Origin: Acholoe squamosa
Lineage: Eukaryota > Annelida > Polychaeta > Phyllodocida > Polynoidae
Length of the DNA stretch: 64,000 nucleotides
Direction of reading: 5' to 3'
Assembly (NCBI GenBank): GCA_949317995.1
Contig: OX439036.1
Span: forward strand, 104,143,891-104,207,890
Part shown: piece after piece, positions 31,380-43,398 of the stretch
Layout of the letters: each line of letters starts with the position of its first letter
How positions within the stretch are numbered: the stretch's first letter is position 1
Program-made: the position numbers and the translations under genes
The notes under the pieces: model-generated
Told to the model about the DNA's origin: nothing
Databases searched by the model: none
What the model saw: only the letters and a program-made list of their open reading frames with translations

Positions 31380-31650
31380 AGGTGGAGGAAAACTGCTTAA
31401 AGTAGGAGCAGCACCTTTCCTGCAACGTTAAGCAACTTTAATTTTTCTCGACATTTTTCTCAACATTTCCTGCAATTTAAAGTAGGAGCAGCACCTTTGC
31501 AGGAAACTCCGGCTTTAAGTCCTTTAATATCTGCTGCCAAGGTCACTTAAAGCTGATTAAAGTTGAATAATGTCCGACTTTAAACACCTTTTATCAACTT
31601 TAGGTATTGTATAAAGTTGCTTAAATCTGAATTTTCATGCAGTGCATGTC
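31380..31650. repeat. TTTAA-rich repeat with internal duplication
   Basis: AAAGTAGGAGCAGCACCTTT occurs twice, 83 bp apart, among many CTTTAA/TTAAAG motifs. Confidence 0.45.
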
Positions 31651-31800
31651 TCTACTGCACGCAATGCGCCAATCAATTCCATCATGTCTCCACCAAAATA
31701 CATCCCCGTATTCCATAACAGCAGAATTACGAACTCTGCCCAATTTAAATCCAGCCTCTTCCATTACCTGGCAGCACTAGGGATAGTCCCTCCAGTCATC

Positions 31801-32063
31801 TTAAACCTTTAAATGTTGCTAATGCAGGAGTGCATCATGCTCATTGGCCGTCATGATGCACCAATGAAGTGCTGACGAGACTACTCGCCACCACTTCATT
31901 GGGGCATCATGCCGACCCTCTCGGGTTGATACATATACTCCTGGAGGGTCAGCATGATGCACCAATAAAGTGCTGGTGAGAAGTCTCGCCAGCACTTCAT
32001 TGGTGCATCAGGACGACCAATGGGCATGATGCATTAAAGCACGAGCGGCCCTTTAAGGGTTTT
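31801..32063. mobile_element. TTAA palindromic MITE, best preserved cloverleaf copy
   Basis: Outer arms at about 31820-31852 and 32012-32040 pair; inside them are hairpin H1 (31853-31910), central hairpin H2 (31908-31956) and hairpin H3 (31954-32010). H1 and H3 use the same arm, containing GATGCACCAATGAAGTGC. The left end is TTAA; the right end has decayed to TTTT after CTTTAAGGG. Confidence 0.85.
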
Positions 32064-32113
32064 AGACCTGTAACGGCTGTATGGGGGGGGGGGGGTAATA
32101 ATCCTCTAATCAT

Positions 32114-32451
32114 TTAAATCCGCCATGAGTGCACCATTCCCCTTGGCCGTCATGATGCATGAATGTAGCCCTGGTAAGTAGCCTTAACTCGCCAGGGCTA
32201 CATTCGCGCATCACCAATGTAGTGCTGGCCACCAATTAAACACTTCATTTGTGTTCAGAATGCATGAATGCAATCCTCACCAAGGCTACACCCATGTAAC
32301 ATGTAGACCTCCCCGGGTTGATCCACTCCAAAAGGGTCATCATGATGCACCAAGGCAGCTTTGGCGAATTACTCGCCATCGCTGATTCTGTGTATCATGA
32401 GGACAAAGGGACATGATACCAGAGACATAATTTTGGTTCTTGAAGGGTTAA
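32114..32451. mobile_element. TTAA palindromic MITE, diverged long copy
   Basis: TTAA at both edges, right end TGAAGGG. The first hairpin uses the alternative arm (GCATGAATGTAGCCCTGG, 32153-32210); the later hairpins are interrupted and partly decayed. Confidence 0.75.
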
Positions 32452-33005
32452 TCTGTCTCTGCTCGTCCGCCTCCTCCAATATCCCCAAAACGTGTAATTA
32501 CACGGCACGTTTTAACAGCGCCAATCCTCTTCTGTCCCGGGGCGTGTGGTGGCCAGGTTACGTGTGCCGAGCAACTCACGAGCTGCTCCAGTTTAGTTTG
32601 AGCTGATGTTGAGCTGTAATATTTTGAGGTCGGGGGCTAGAGTTATAACTAGTTATTCTGGTTCATCATTGTATTTTTTTGATAATATAGAATTTAAAGG
32701 GCCCGTGGCACAGAGATCGTAGGGAAGGGGTCATATTGCCGATTGTCGTGTTGAACTCTATATATCGGTATAGATGTTTCTCGTCGTCTGTGTGCGGAGG
32801 TCCTCGGCTCAGTGCCCCTCAAGGAATTGACTGTAGCTCGACTATGTATTTACTTAGATATATACATGATATTATCCTGACACATCCACCAAGAGGAGGA
32901 ATACCAGAGGCTCCTAGCCTAGAACATGTACACATGTAACATGAACTCTGTAAGACTCAGAAAGCTCTTCTGGATTCTTCTTCCCCCCACTCAACCCTCC
33001 CAAAT

Positions 33006-33348
33006 GGTCCACAATTTGTTATTTGCTGTGGGTAGTACCGGTTTGCTGCTATTACTTTACCTTGTGTCAACTAGGACTACTCCCCGTGACCCAGCCCTTC
33101 ATCCCCGCCCTCCCCCACTTCCCATACCAACCACCTCCTCCTTCATTTCCATCCAAGCTTCAACAGCAGACTCAGGAGTGGCTCACAAGTTGGCCGAGTC
33201 CCTCCATCCGTCATCGTTCTTTGTCCGAGAGACGCCGGCGCCGTCCCGGGACGACTACCACGCATGCGTCACGACCTGCAGGGCCCGCTGTGGGGCGCCA
33301 CTGGTTTATAACTCAGCCCCCGCAACAGATGGCGCCCCTAGGTGCTGA
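33006..33348 (+). CDS. Possible N-terminal exon of a type II membrane protein
   Basis: From the ATG at 33003 or the upstream in-frame ATG at 32941 the frame holds one hydrophobic segment (NLLFAVGSTGLLLLLYLV) followed by Pro/Thr/Ser-rich sequence and four cysteines near the end (HACVTTCRARCG). A short cytoplasmic end, an anchor and a Pro-rich stem is the plan of many Golgi enzymes, but no catalytic part follows. It may equally be a chance ORF in CpG-rich DNA. Confidence 0.2.
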
Positions 33349-33499
33349 TTTAGGAGTCTGGGTAAAGGGTTTCTTCCTGTATACTTCCGTTAAAATGGAG
33401 GGAGGAGTGCAAATCTATTGAGCCTTTTATTAAGCCCTGGAACAAATGACCATTTGGAGTTGACCAGGTGATTTTATTATAGCGAGATTTGTAGATTTG

Positions 33500-33619
<120 letters not shown>

Positions 33620-33939
33620 AGAATCAATCAATGCTGTAGGTTAATCCCTACCCCGTGTGTCTATACAGATGGTAGCTAGGTGTGGATGCAGAGTGTCTCT
33701 CTCTATAGTCAGGGCACCCCGTGGGCTGCCCCCCCTCCTCCTGCTGCTCACCCACCCTGTGACAATGACACATCAGCACGTGGAGTTTTTGTGGCGGGAC
33801 ATTAATTTACCCAGACATCCCTCCCCCTGCCACCCCGCGTCCGTCCCGCGTCTGTCCCGCGTCCCACGGACCTTTAATACCTCCCCCTGGTGAGCGACTT
33901 TGGTACTAGGGCAGGTCGGCAGGTGGTGACTTTAAATCT

Positions 33940-34105
33940 TTAAGGGCTCCACGGTGTTTAATGAACTAAATCAATTTGTCACCATGATCAATCCGTCCTA
34001 GACACGCCCCTCATGCATCAGTGTTGATACACTCCCAGGGGTTGTAAAGATGGTGGTAACTCACCAGCACTGCATTGGTGCATCATGCAGACAAAGGGCC
34101 ATTGA
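33940..34105. mobile_element. TTAA palindromic MITE, degenerate copy
   Basis: AAATCTTTAAGGGCTCC at the left, a shortened centre and CACTGCATTGGTGCATCATG at the right. Confidence 0.5.
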
Positions 34106-34354
34106 CTTTGGGGCATTGGGGGGTGTTCAAAAGGTTATTAATAGGTCTAATAGTTTTGGGTAGTTCCTGCATGCCTCCAATCTGTCCTGCAGGCAAAGGA
34201 GGGCGGGGGCGGGGAGGGGGGTGGGTGGGAGGGGAGGGCATATGGGCAGGCAATGTGATAATTGTAGGGGAAATGAGACATGTGGAAAACTGATGGCGGC
34301 ATATGGAACCAGGACAGAAGGAGACTCGTGGTTCAACTGATATTTTTGGGAAGT

Positions 34355-34712
34355 GGCTTAATTAGGCCCTTGGCCAATGCAATGATGCATCATGTATGAA
34401 TGCAGCTCTGGTGAGCAGTGGCGGATCTATGTTTGAGCAAATTTTGGGGTCCAAAATATTTAATCAAACTTTTAAGTACTGGGCAAAATGGGGATGCAAC
34501 CACTGTTTTCCAAAAATAGAAGCAACCTACTGCGAAAAAGCTTGCCCGGTCTGAGAGTGTAAAACCCAGGGCTGAATCCCTGCATCATGCCTACCCTAGG
34601 GTTTTAAAAAAAGGATAAAAGATCATCATGTTGCTGACGAGTAGGCTCGAATTCCTGCAACATGAGGATGGGCATGATACATCAATTGATGTATTAGCGG
34701 CCAATAAAAGGT
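34355..34712. mobile_element. TTAA palindromic MITE fragments split by another repeat
   Basis: MITE cores at 34355-34415 and 34570-34710. Between them is a GTGGCGGATCTATG-type sequence, also hinted at 10938 and 13091, probably a later insertion. Confidence 0.45.
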
Positions 34713-34719
34713 TTAGACA

Positions 34720-36000
34720 GGTGTATCAATAGTTTGCCTAATTCAGTCTATACATGAGGGCCATGAGCCACCCAATGTTAACTCATCTCCTCCTGGCTTT
34801 GTCACTCAGTACTCAGGTGTTGGGTTCCAATAAGCAAACGTCCGGCATGTCGTGAGTTAAACATCTACCCAGCTAACAGGCACAATCACGCAACGTCCCC
34901 CCCCTCCACCAACTCCACCCCACCCACCCCACACCTCAACCCTTCTCCATGCCCACACCTTGCAGCACGACACACTCTGCTGTTCTTTTTTTTCAGTAAT
35001 TTGGCCTATTTTGTATCTCTGTCCCTAGTATTGCATGCACCATTCATGCTACATACATCAAATCCCCTATCAAAATTGGTATGGACGCCCAATGGTCCAT
35101 CATTTAGACTTTTGCTGGGTTCAGGTAAACCTCCCTCATAAATGCCTCATATGATATTCCATGTTGGGGTCCAACGGTGACATTCACTTCCAGGGACAGC
35201 CTGGTTCCTATCTTACCAGCTCAATTCAGCACTTGTTGCCAGGACCAGATTCAGTCACGCATGTAGCCTATAACAGATTACCTGGCCTAGGCCGCCTATG
35301 GATATGCCATCATTTTGCTGGTTTCGGCCCTCCTTATAGCATGAGGGCTAAGGGGCTAGTCAGAAGAACCGGCAGAAGTTTGGGACTTTGATTTGTCGCT
35401 AGTACATGTACTGCCTTCACTGCGCTGCTGTAGCCTCCCCTTTCTACCAAACATCTCCTATATCCCCCTGTGATCTCCCATTCCCACGTGCAGACGCACG
35501 AATTAAGTCCACAATGGCCTCAGTTAGATCCAAAGGAGCAGCGGCTTGTGTCATCATGACATCATCATGGCGGCTCGTGTCATCATGGCGGGGGTAAATG
35601 AAAAACATTGGACGTTCTGCTGTAACCAGCGCCACACATGCACCATACCTACATGCACAGCACGCCAGGGACCACTCTAGTGAGGTTGTGATTTATATTC
35701 TTGGGTATTGGCCTAAGATTGGACGCCCAGTGGGTCGGTCATTGCTTAATCTAGAACGTGGTGAGATAAGCACCGATAATACAACCAGAGTTTTGAGGAC
35801 CCAGAGCTCTTCATATGTATGTACTCAAAAACATTTTGAAATGAAGAGAAGGAATTATTTTATTGTTGATAATCCATCCTGCTTCTACTCTATACCAAAT
35901 TTCACAAGTTATGTTAAACTTGAATTTGACTTCTCTTACACTCACCAATTGACCCTCTCTAGCTCATAATTATTGTCCCTGCTTTTCACTGTCATGCCTG
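34720..36000. other. No gene seen
   Basis: Apart from the dispersed repeat at 35161-35290, only short chance ORFs, the longest at 35598-35969. Confidence 0.4.
35161..35290 (+). repeat. TTCCAGGGACA dispersed repeat
   Basis: Core CACTTCCAGGGACAGCCTGG followed by ACCAGCTCAA and GCCAGGACCAG. Related copies: 17740-17830 (+), 60970-61090 (+), and in reverse 18945-19060, 31020-31115 and 58185-58290. Element type unknown. Confidence 0.5.
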
Positions 36001-36159
36001 CCCCTACACCCCCCCCCCTTCCCTCTGTGCCTGTCTTTCCCTCTCCTTTTTTTGCCATGCCCTTCCATTCATTCTGCCTTCACCTCCGGCCCGTCCATGA
36101 GCTTTTCTGTCCTGTCTTGCCCTGCCTGTCTTAAGCTCACTGAATTGTGCACTACTCTC

Positions 36160-36450
36160 CCCTCCTCCTGTCCTTGCGTATTTAGACACTGATGCCCTGA
36201 GCCCCAGCCAGCAGTCTGCCCGCCTCCCCCCCCCCCGTCTTTTAGATCCCCCCACACCCTCCTGTCCTTTCCTGGATACAGCCTACCCCTACGCTCCAGT
36301 CCTACCCTATTTAGATATTTACCCCCTACCTTACCGTCGTCCCCTATTCCGATACATTCTCTCCTGCCCTCCTGTCCCTTATCTAGACCCCCCCCCCCAC
36401 ACACACACACCCTGCCCTCCCGTCCTTCTCTATTTAGATACAGATGACCT
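36160..36450. repeat. Degenerate C-rich tandem repeat
   Basis: Loose units CCCTCCTGTCCTT...TATTTAGATACAGATG recur about six times, with C-runs and (AC)n between. Confidence 0.5.
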
Positions 36451-36890
36451 GAGCACGCCGTGTGCCCCAGCCGGCACAAAAGCTGCTCTGCAGTAAATGA
36501 AAAAGTGAAACGTGATGCTGGAGCCGGGGGCGGTGCGCCCGGTGTCACCTGGCCTGCTGCCGGAGACAGGCCAGGGGTGGCCGGGTGGTGGGGGGGGGGA
36601 CCAACCTATCCCCCCATTCCTCAAGCCACAGCTCCCTCCCTTCCCACCTGCATATCCTTCCTCCTGGCCTGGGCCTGCCCGGAGTGCCCCAGAGCCAGGT
36701 AAGAGCCTGGTGGAAGGCACTGTGACCATCTCAATATCTGAAACAAACCTACTACCTCTGCCTCTGCCCCCACTCTCCAAGGCTCTAACCCTCTGTGTGT
36801 CTGCAAGCTTTAGTCATTCTTCGCTGGGTCCTAGAGTGCTCGTTATTAGCTACAGGTACCAGCGATCAAGAAGGTAGGTCAAGAAAATTG
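36451..36890. other. GC-rich segment with a consensus splice donor
   Basis: AGCCAG/GTAAGAG at 36693-36705 (+) is a strong donor, but open frames on both strands give no preferred exon. Confidence 0.25.
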
Positions 36891-36894
36891 CACT

Positions 36895-36965
36895 AACGCA
36901 GCCCTAATGAGTTACTCATCAGCCCTATATCCATGCATCATGCCGACCCAATATAGTTAATAAAA
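36895..36965. mobile_element. TTAA palindromic MITE fragment before the 64-bp array
   Basis: AACGCAGCCCTAATGAG pairs with CTCATCAGCCCTATATCC, then GCATCATGCCGACCC. Confidence 0.55.
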
Positions 36966-36989
36966 AAGGATATGAGATGCTGCTCTTGT

Positions 36990-38070
36990 AGTGGCTCTTA
37001 CAGGGTTATATGTCAATAGGGTACCCAGTGAGTGGATCCCACTGACAGCCTGTAGTGCCGCCCTTACAGGGTTATAAGTCTAGGGTACCCAGTGAGTGGA
37101 TCCCACTGACAGCCTGTAGTGCCACCCTTACAGGGTTATAAGTCTAGGGTACCCAGTGAGTGGATCCCACTGACAGCCTGTAGTGCCATCCTTACAGGGT
37201 TATAAGTCTAGGGTACCCAGTGAGTGGATCCCACTGACAGCCTGTAGTGCCACCCTTACAGGGTAATAAGTCTAGGGTACCCAGTGAGTGGATCCCACTG
37301 ACAGCCTGTAGTGCCACCTGTACAGGGTTATAAGTCTAGGGTACCCAGTGAATGGATCCCACTGACAGCCTGTAGTGCCACCCTTACAGGGTTATAAGTC
37401 TAGGGTACCCAGTGAGTGGATCCCACTGACAGCCTGTAGTGCCACCCTTACAGGGTTATAAGTCTAGGGTACCCAGTGAGTGGATCCCACTGACAGCCTG
37501 TAGTGCCACCCTTACAGGGTTATAAGTCTAGGGTACCCAGTGAATGGATCCCACTGACAGCCTGTAGTGCCGCCCTTACAGGGTTATAAGTCTAGGGTAC
37601 CCAGTGAATGGATCCCACTGACAGCCTGTAGTGCCACCCTTACAGGGTTATAAGTCTAGGGTTCCCAGTGAATGGATCCCACTGACGACCTGTAGTGCCG
37701 CTCTTACAGGGTTATAAGTCTAGGGTACCCAGTGAATGGATCCCACTGACAGCCTGTAGTGCCACCCTTACAGGGTTATAAGTCTAGGGTTCCCAGTGAA
37801 TGGATCCCACTGACGACCTGTAGTGCCACCCTTACAGGGTTATAAGTCTAGGGTACCCAGTGAATGGATCCCACTGACGACCTGTAGTGCCGCCCTTACA
37901 GGGTTATAAGTCTAGGGTTCCCAGTGAGTGGATCCCACTGACGACCTGTAGTGCCACCCTTACAGGGTTATAAGTCTAGGGTTCCCAGTGAGTGGATCCC
38001 ACTGACGACCTGTACTGCTGCCTGTACAGGGTTATAAGTTTAGGGTACCCAGTGAGTGGAGCCCACTGAA
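36990..38070. repeat. 64-bp minisatellite, about 16.5 copies
   Basis: Unit GGATCCCACTGACAGCCTGT through TAGGGTACCCAGTGAGT. A BamHI site sits in a near palindrome CAGTG-AGT-GGATCC-CACTG in nearly every unit. GACGACCTG replaces GACAGCCTG in the later third. Confidence 0.96.
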
Positions 38071-38999
38071 GGCCGGTGCTGGCTGCCAGGAGAACATCTT
38101 TGATGTAAGATTAATTTCCGGTCCGCAGTTATTTCATGTCAGTTTGTTCACACAGAGTAAGGGTTGGTGGAGGTTAAACAGGCCTAGGATGGGGTGCACT
38201 GACCGGGTGGTACTACTAGAAGGATGGGGGTTGGGGGTTGGGGGGTGCAGGATGTCATTAAGCTCACAACACCTATTCTGGCGGACAACAACGAGACAGT
38301 GCTTTTGTTGCATAAAGGACCGGGGGAATACATAGGCTGCGTTATGCAATAGTGGGGCACACTCTTCCAAGGAGACTGGTTTTCACTCCAAGTTAGAAAC
38401 CTGGTCCTGGGTTAGCTTTGTAGGTTTATTCTAGACAGGAAATGACGGGACCATGGCAGTTGGCTTATAGGCTGGGTAGGCCTATCCCAGGCTGACAGGG
38501 CAGGGACTTGTGTGGGGCACATACCTAAATCTTGAGATTAATGATCCATTATAAGATTTGGTAGAGCACTAGTAGTCGTGATGCGTGTATTCAGGCTGTA
38601 GTTGTAGTATCTGGTTATGCTGTAATCCTCTATTGTATCCCTCTGTGCTGCGTTATACATTGGTGGGCGTGGCTACAGTGTCACCTTTCCTGTATAACAC
38701 ACCAGCCAATGGTACTATCTCCACTATATAAGTATACTACCATTAAGCCCCACGTATAAGCCGCATCTCAGTATACATATAAGGCGCACCCTGGGTTATC
38801 GGCGTTGATATTAGCGGCACTTTGGGTCTGATATAGTCGCCATTCCTCACTATAATCTATATATGTAGAACCTCTCGTATAGGCCCCAACCTGACGCTTT
38901 AAGCCACAGTAGGCCTCTAAATTGGTCTATATGCTCCGGCTTATATAGGTGGTTTTAAAATATTAACAATACAGACTGAGAGGATACATGTATATACAC
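38071..38999. other. No gene seen
   Basis: Between two minisatellites; only short ORFs. Confidence 0.45.
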
Positions 39000-41235
39000 A
39001 TTTGTGTAGGTAGCCACATACAATATACACTCTCTATATACTACTCACACACACTAACTATTGGTTATACACATGTGTGTAGGTAGCCACATACAATGTA
39101 CACTCTCTATATACTACTCACACACACTAACTATTGGTTATACACATGTGTGTAGGTACCCACATACAATGCACACTCTCTATATACTACTCACATACAC
39201 TATAGAGGTTATACACATGTGTGTAGGTAGCCACATACAATGTACACTCTCTATATACTACTCACACACACTAACTATTGGTTATACACATGTGTGTAGG
39301 TACCCACATACAATGTACACTCTCTATATACTACTCACACACACTATAGAGGTAATACACATGCGTGTAGGTAGCCACATACAATGTGCACTCTCTATAT
39401 ACTACTCACATACACTAACTATTGGATAAATACATGTGTGTAGGTAGCCACATACAATGCACACTCTCTATATACTTCTCACACACACTATAGAGGTTAT
39501 ACACATATGTGTAGGTACCCACATACAATGCACACTCTCTATATACTACTCACACACACTAACTATTGGTTATACACATGTGTGTAGGTAGCCACATACA
39601 ATGCGCACTCTCTATATACTAGTCACACACACACTAACTATTGGTTATACACATGTGTGTAGGTAGCCATATACAATGCACACTCTCTATATACTTATCA
39701 CACACACTAACTATTGGTTATACACATGTGTGTAGGTAGCCACATACAATGTACACTCTCTATATACTACTCACACACACTAACTATTGGTTATACACAT
39801 GTGTGTAGGTAGCCACATACAATGCACACTCTCTATATACTACTCACACACACTAACTATTGGTTATACACATGTGTGTAGGTAGCCACATACAATGAGC
39901 ACTCTCTATATACTACTCACACACACTAACTATTGGTTATACACATGTGTGTAGGTAGCCATATATAATGCACACTCTCTATATACTACTCACACACACA
40001 CTAACTATTGGTTATACACATGTGTGTAGGTAGCCATATATAATGCACACTCTCTATATACTACTCACACACACTAACTATTGGGTATACACATGTGTGT
40101 AGGTAGCCACATACAATATACACTCTCTATATACTACTCACACACACTAACTATTGGTTATACACATGTGTGTAGGTAGCCACATACAATGCACACTCTC
40201 TATATACTACTCACACACACTAACTATTGGTTATACACATATGTGTAGGTACCCACATACAATGCGCACTCTCTATATACTACTCACACACACTATAGAG
40301 GTTATACACATATGTGTAGGTAGCCACATACAATGCGCACTCTCTATATACTTCTCACACACACTATAGAGGTTATACACATATGTGTAGGTACCCACAT
40401 ACAATGCGCACTCTCTATATACTAGTCACACACACTAACTATTGGTTATACACATGTGTGTAGGTAGCCACATACAATGCACACTCTCTATATACTAGTC
40501 ACACACACACTAACTATTGGTTATACACATGTGTGTAGGTAGCCACATACAATGCACACTCTCTATATACTACTCACACACACTAACTATTGGTTATACA
40601 CATGTGTGTAGGTAGCCACATACAATGTACACTCTCTATATACTACTCACACACACTAACTATTGGTTATACACATGTGTGTAGGTAGCCACATACAATA
40701 TACACTCTCTATATACTACTCACACACACTAACTATTGGTTATACACATGTGTGTAGGTAGCCACATACAATGCACACTCTCTATATACTACTCACACAC
40801 ACTAACTATTGGTTATACACATGTGTGTAGGTAGCCACATACAATGCGCACTCTCTATATACTACTCACACACACTAACTATTGGTTATACACATGTGTG
40901 TAGGTAGCCATATATAATGCACACTCTCTATATACTACTCACACACACTAACTATTGGTTATACACATGTGTGTAGGTAGCCACATACAATATACACTCT
41001 CTATATACTACTCACACACACTAACTATTGGTTATGCACATGTGTGTAGGTAGCCACATACAATGCGCACTCTCTATATACTACTCACACACACTAACTA
41101 TTGGTTATACACATGTGTGTAGGTAGCCATATACAATGCACACTCTCTATATACTACTCACACACACTATAGAGGTTATACACACGTGTGTAGGTAGCCA
41201 TATACAATGTGTACTCTCTATATACTACTCACAAT
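39000..41235. repeat. 73-bp minisatellite, about 30 copies
   Basis: Unit GGTTATACACATGTGTGTAG through CACACACTAACTATT. ACACATGTGT is a palindrome in each unit. Variants have CACTATAGAGGTTAT or an extra AC. Short plus-strand ORFs here are artefacts. Confidence 0.97.
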
Positions 41236-41651
41236 TTCAAATTTATTTAACTGTGATACTCACATACCGTAGTGGCCCGTTTTAAGCGCCCGTGTGCTCA
41301 TAGACACCTGGCATTTAGTTCAGACCGTCGCTTATTAGGGACCCCATCACTGACTTAAATGGGTCATTTCGGTACTTATAGTAGCTTGTCCATCACATTA
41401 CACCCTATAGCCATGTTAACTCTCATGTCGATACACTTAGACTGCTACCAGACTAGTCTCTATTTGGACGTACCCACAGAAAATCAATGGCTGCATTCAT
41501 TAGAAGACCTCCAAGCTCAGAATAAAGTAGCCCTGTCTGTTTCCCCACTCCCTGCGTCCCTAAGGACCTCTACCCGCACGCTACCTGTCGTCACTATTCT
41601 ACATCAGCCTACCACTAGTTACCCACACTTCCGTTCGTCAACTCACAGTCT

Positions 41652-41836
41652 CACTTCCGGTTGCCATTTTTGTTTTTCTCCCCCATCTCAGCATCCGGGC
41701 ACCAGGCCCACCGGATGTGCCCCGTGCCCTGCTGCCATTACTAGCTATAATGCGATTGTTCTTCTCACGGTGGCCGCCATCTTGGATTGGGCCTGTGCCC
41801 TCTAACAGACTTAACTTTATCCTTTTGCGCATGCGC
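41652..41836. promoter_or_regulatory. Candidate TATA-less promoter: ETS, YY1, CCAAT and NRF1 motifs
   Basis: CACTTCCGG (41652-41660, ETS), GCCGCCATCTTGG (41773-41785, YY1), ATTGG (41786-41790, inverted CCAAT) and TGCGCATGCGC (41826-41836, NRF1) occur within 185 bp. This combination is typical of housekeeping promoters. No clear exon is seen on either side. Confidence 0.4.
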
Positions 41837-41913
41837 GCCGCAGGGAGTGTCGGGAGGAGGCCAAGGTGGGGGTGATCACACAAGGGGTTTAATATAGACA
41901 CGGCCGGAAATGT

Positions 41914-42113
41914 TTAAAGCTTTAAAGACTGACAGATGCATTAATACCTCATGGCCATAGGTCGTCATGATGGGTTGATACAGCCCCAGAGGGTAGGCAT
42001 GACCGGGGCATGATGCACAAATGACGTGCTAGCAAGCAGACTCGCTAGCGCTTCATCCGGGCATCATACCGGGGCATGCGGCACTCCTGCATTAGCGGTC
42101 CTTAAAGGGTTAA
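41914..42113. mobile_element. TTAA palindromic MITE, TTAA at both ends
   Basis: Right end CTTAAAGGG then TTAA; left end TTAA then a degenerate CTTTAAAG. The flanks outside also repeat CCGGAAATGTTTAA, so the insertion sits between two copies of a short host repeat. Confidence 0.75.
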
Positions 42114-43398
42114 ACACAGAGACGCTACCGGAAATGTTTAACGGTGGGACATTTGTCGGCGCGCAGAGTGGCTTAATCCTGATTTCATGCGTTGTTGGCA
42201 TGAAAGCCGCTGGTGGGTGGTGTGGGATGGGCGGGGGGAGGGGGATGGGAGAAGGAGGCTTGATGAAAGGTCTTCTATCTGCCCATTTCCCTGCATCACT
42301 GCATCCCACACACTATCACTGCAGCCATTCCCCTTAAACTCCCACATTCACCACCATTGCCTCCTCCCTGCCTGTCTCCATCTCTATCACTCTCTCCTAT
42401 CCATTCATTTTCTATATCTCTCTCATCAGTGCTCATCTCAGTCTGTCGCTCACTGTCTGTTTCTCTCTGTCTCTGTCATTCTGTCTCTGTCCTCATGTGC
42501 CTATTACGGTAGTCTTGTATTGAAATGGCGTCTTGCCACATCACCGCCTACCAATGGTAGTCAGTGTAGTGCAGAATCCGGGACCTCCTGTACCTGTTTA
42601 CCTGGCTGACTGTCGTCTACAGCCATAGGGGGCGCTATAGGATTCTGTACACTGAAAAAATAACCGTTGAAACAACCAGGGGTCCTCCTTACGCTAAACA
42701 GTGAACTGCCGTGATTGTATCACAGTGAACCAGTGTAGTTTTTACAAGAAGCCTCAGGTGGTAGTACGGTGGTGCAAGGAATCTCTGTGAAAATAACGAT
42801 GGGTCTCTGGCAACTGGCAGCTTTGGGACAGGGATTCTGCCCTTATTTTGAAGACATTGTTTTACAGTGTACTCTTGCTACCGTCAGGAGAAGTGGCAGT
42901 TTCTGATTGGCCGAGAGACCAACCAAGATGTCCCCCAATCTGTTTGTTGGCTTTCTCACATTCCTATTGTACACCGTGGTCTCTCTTTAAGATTTTTGGA
43001 AAACAGTTTCTAAATATTTTCATTTTCACATCTGGCTTTCTCTTAGATTCCTTTTATGATTTATGAATGAGTGAGGGGTGAGAGAGCGAGATAAAGAGAC
43101 AGGGATAAGAGTTTAATTACTTGTATTTCAATTATCATCTAAGAGAAAGAAAGGGTAAGACTTAAATAAATGAAAGGTCCAACAAAATCCAGTATAGTCA
43201 CGGAAACGCTAAGATAAATACGGGTAGGCATCAGGCCCATATAGGAATTGTAGAAAGCACAGGTAAAATGCCCCCCCCCCTACTACTTCTTCCCACCCTA
43301 CACCCATCCTATCTAAAGAGCCAACCCCCCCTCCGCCACATCCCACTCCATCCTACCTCCTGGCAGCAGGAGCAGAGACACGCCTTCCAGGTAGGTAT
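42114..43398. other. No gene seen
   Basis: CT-rich at 42340-42500; the ORF at 42187-42609 follows it and is not convincing. Confidence 0.4.

Noticed and set aside
39061..40369. Short repeat-peptide ORFs in the 73-bp array
   Set aside because: Chance frames in a non-coding minisatellite.
41359..41805. 148-codon plus ORF
   Set aside because: No domain or codon bias; it overlaps the promoter-like motif cluster.
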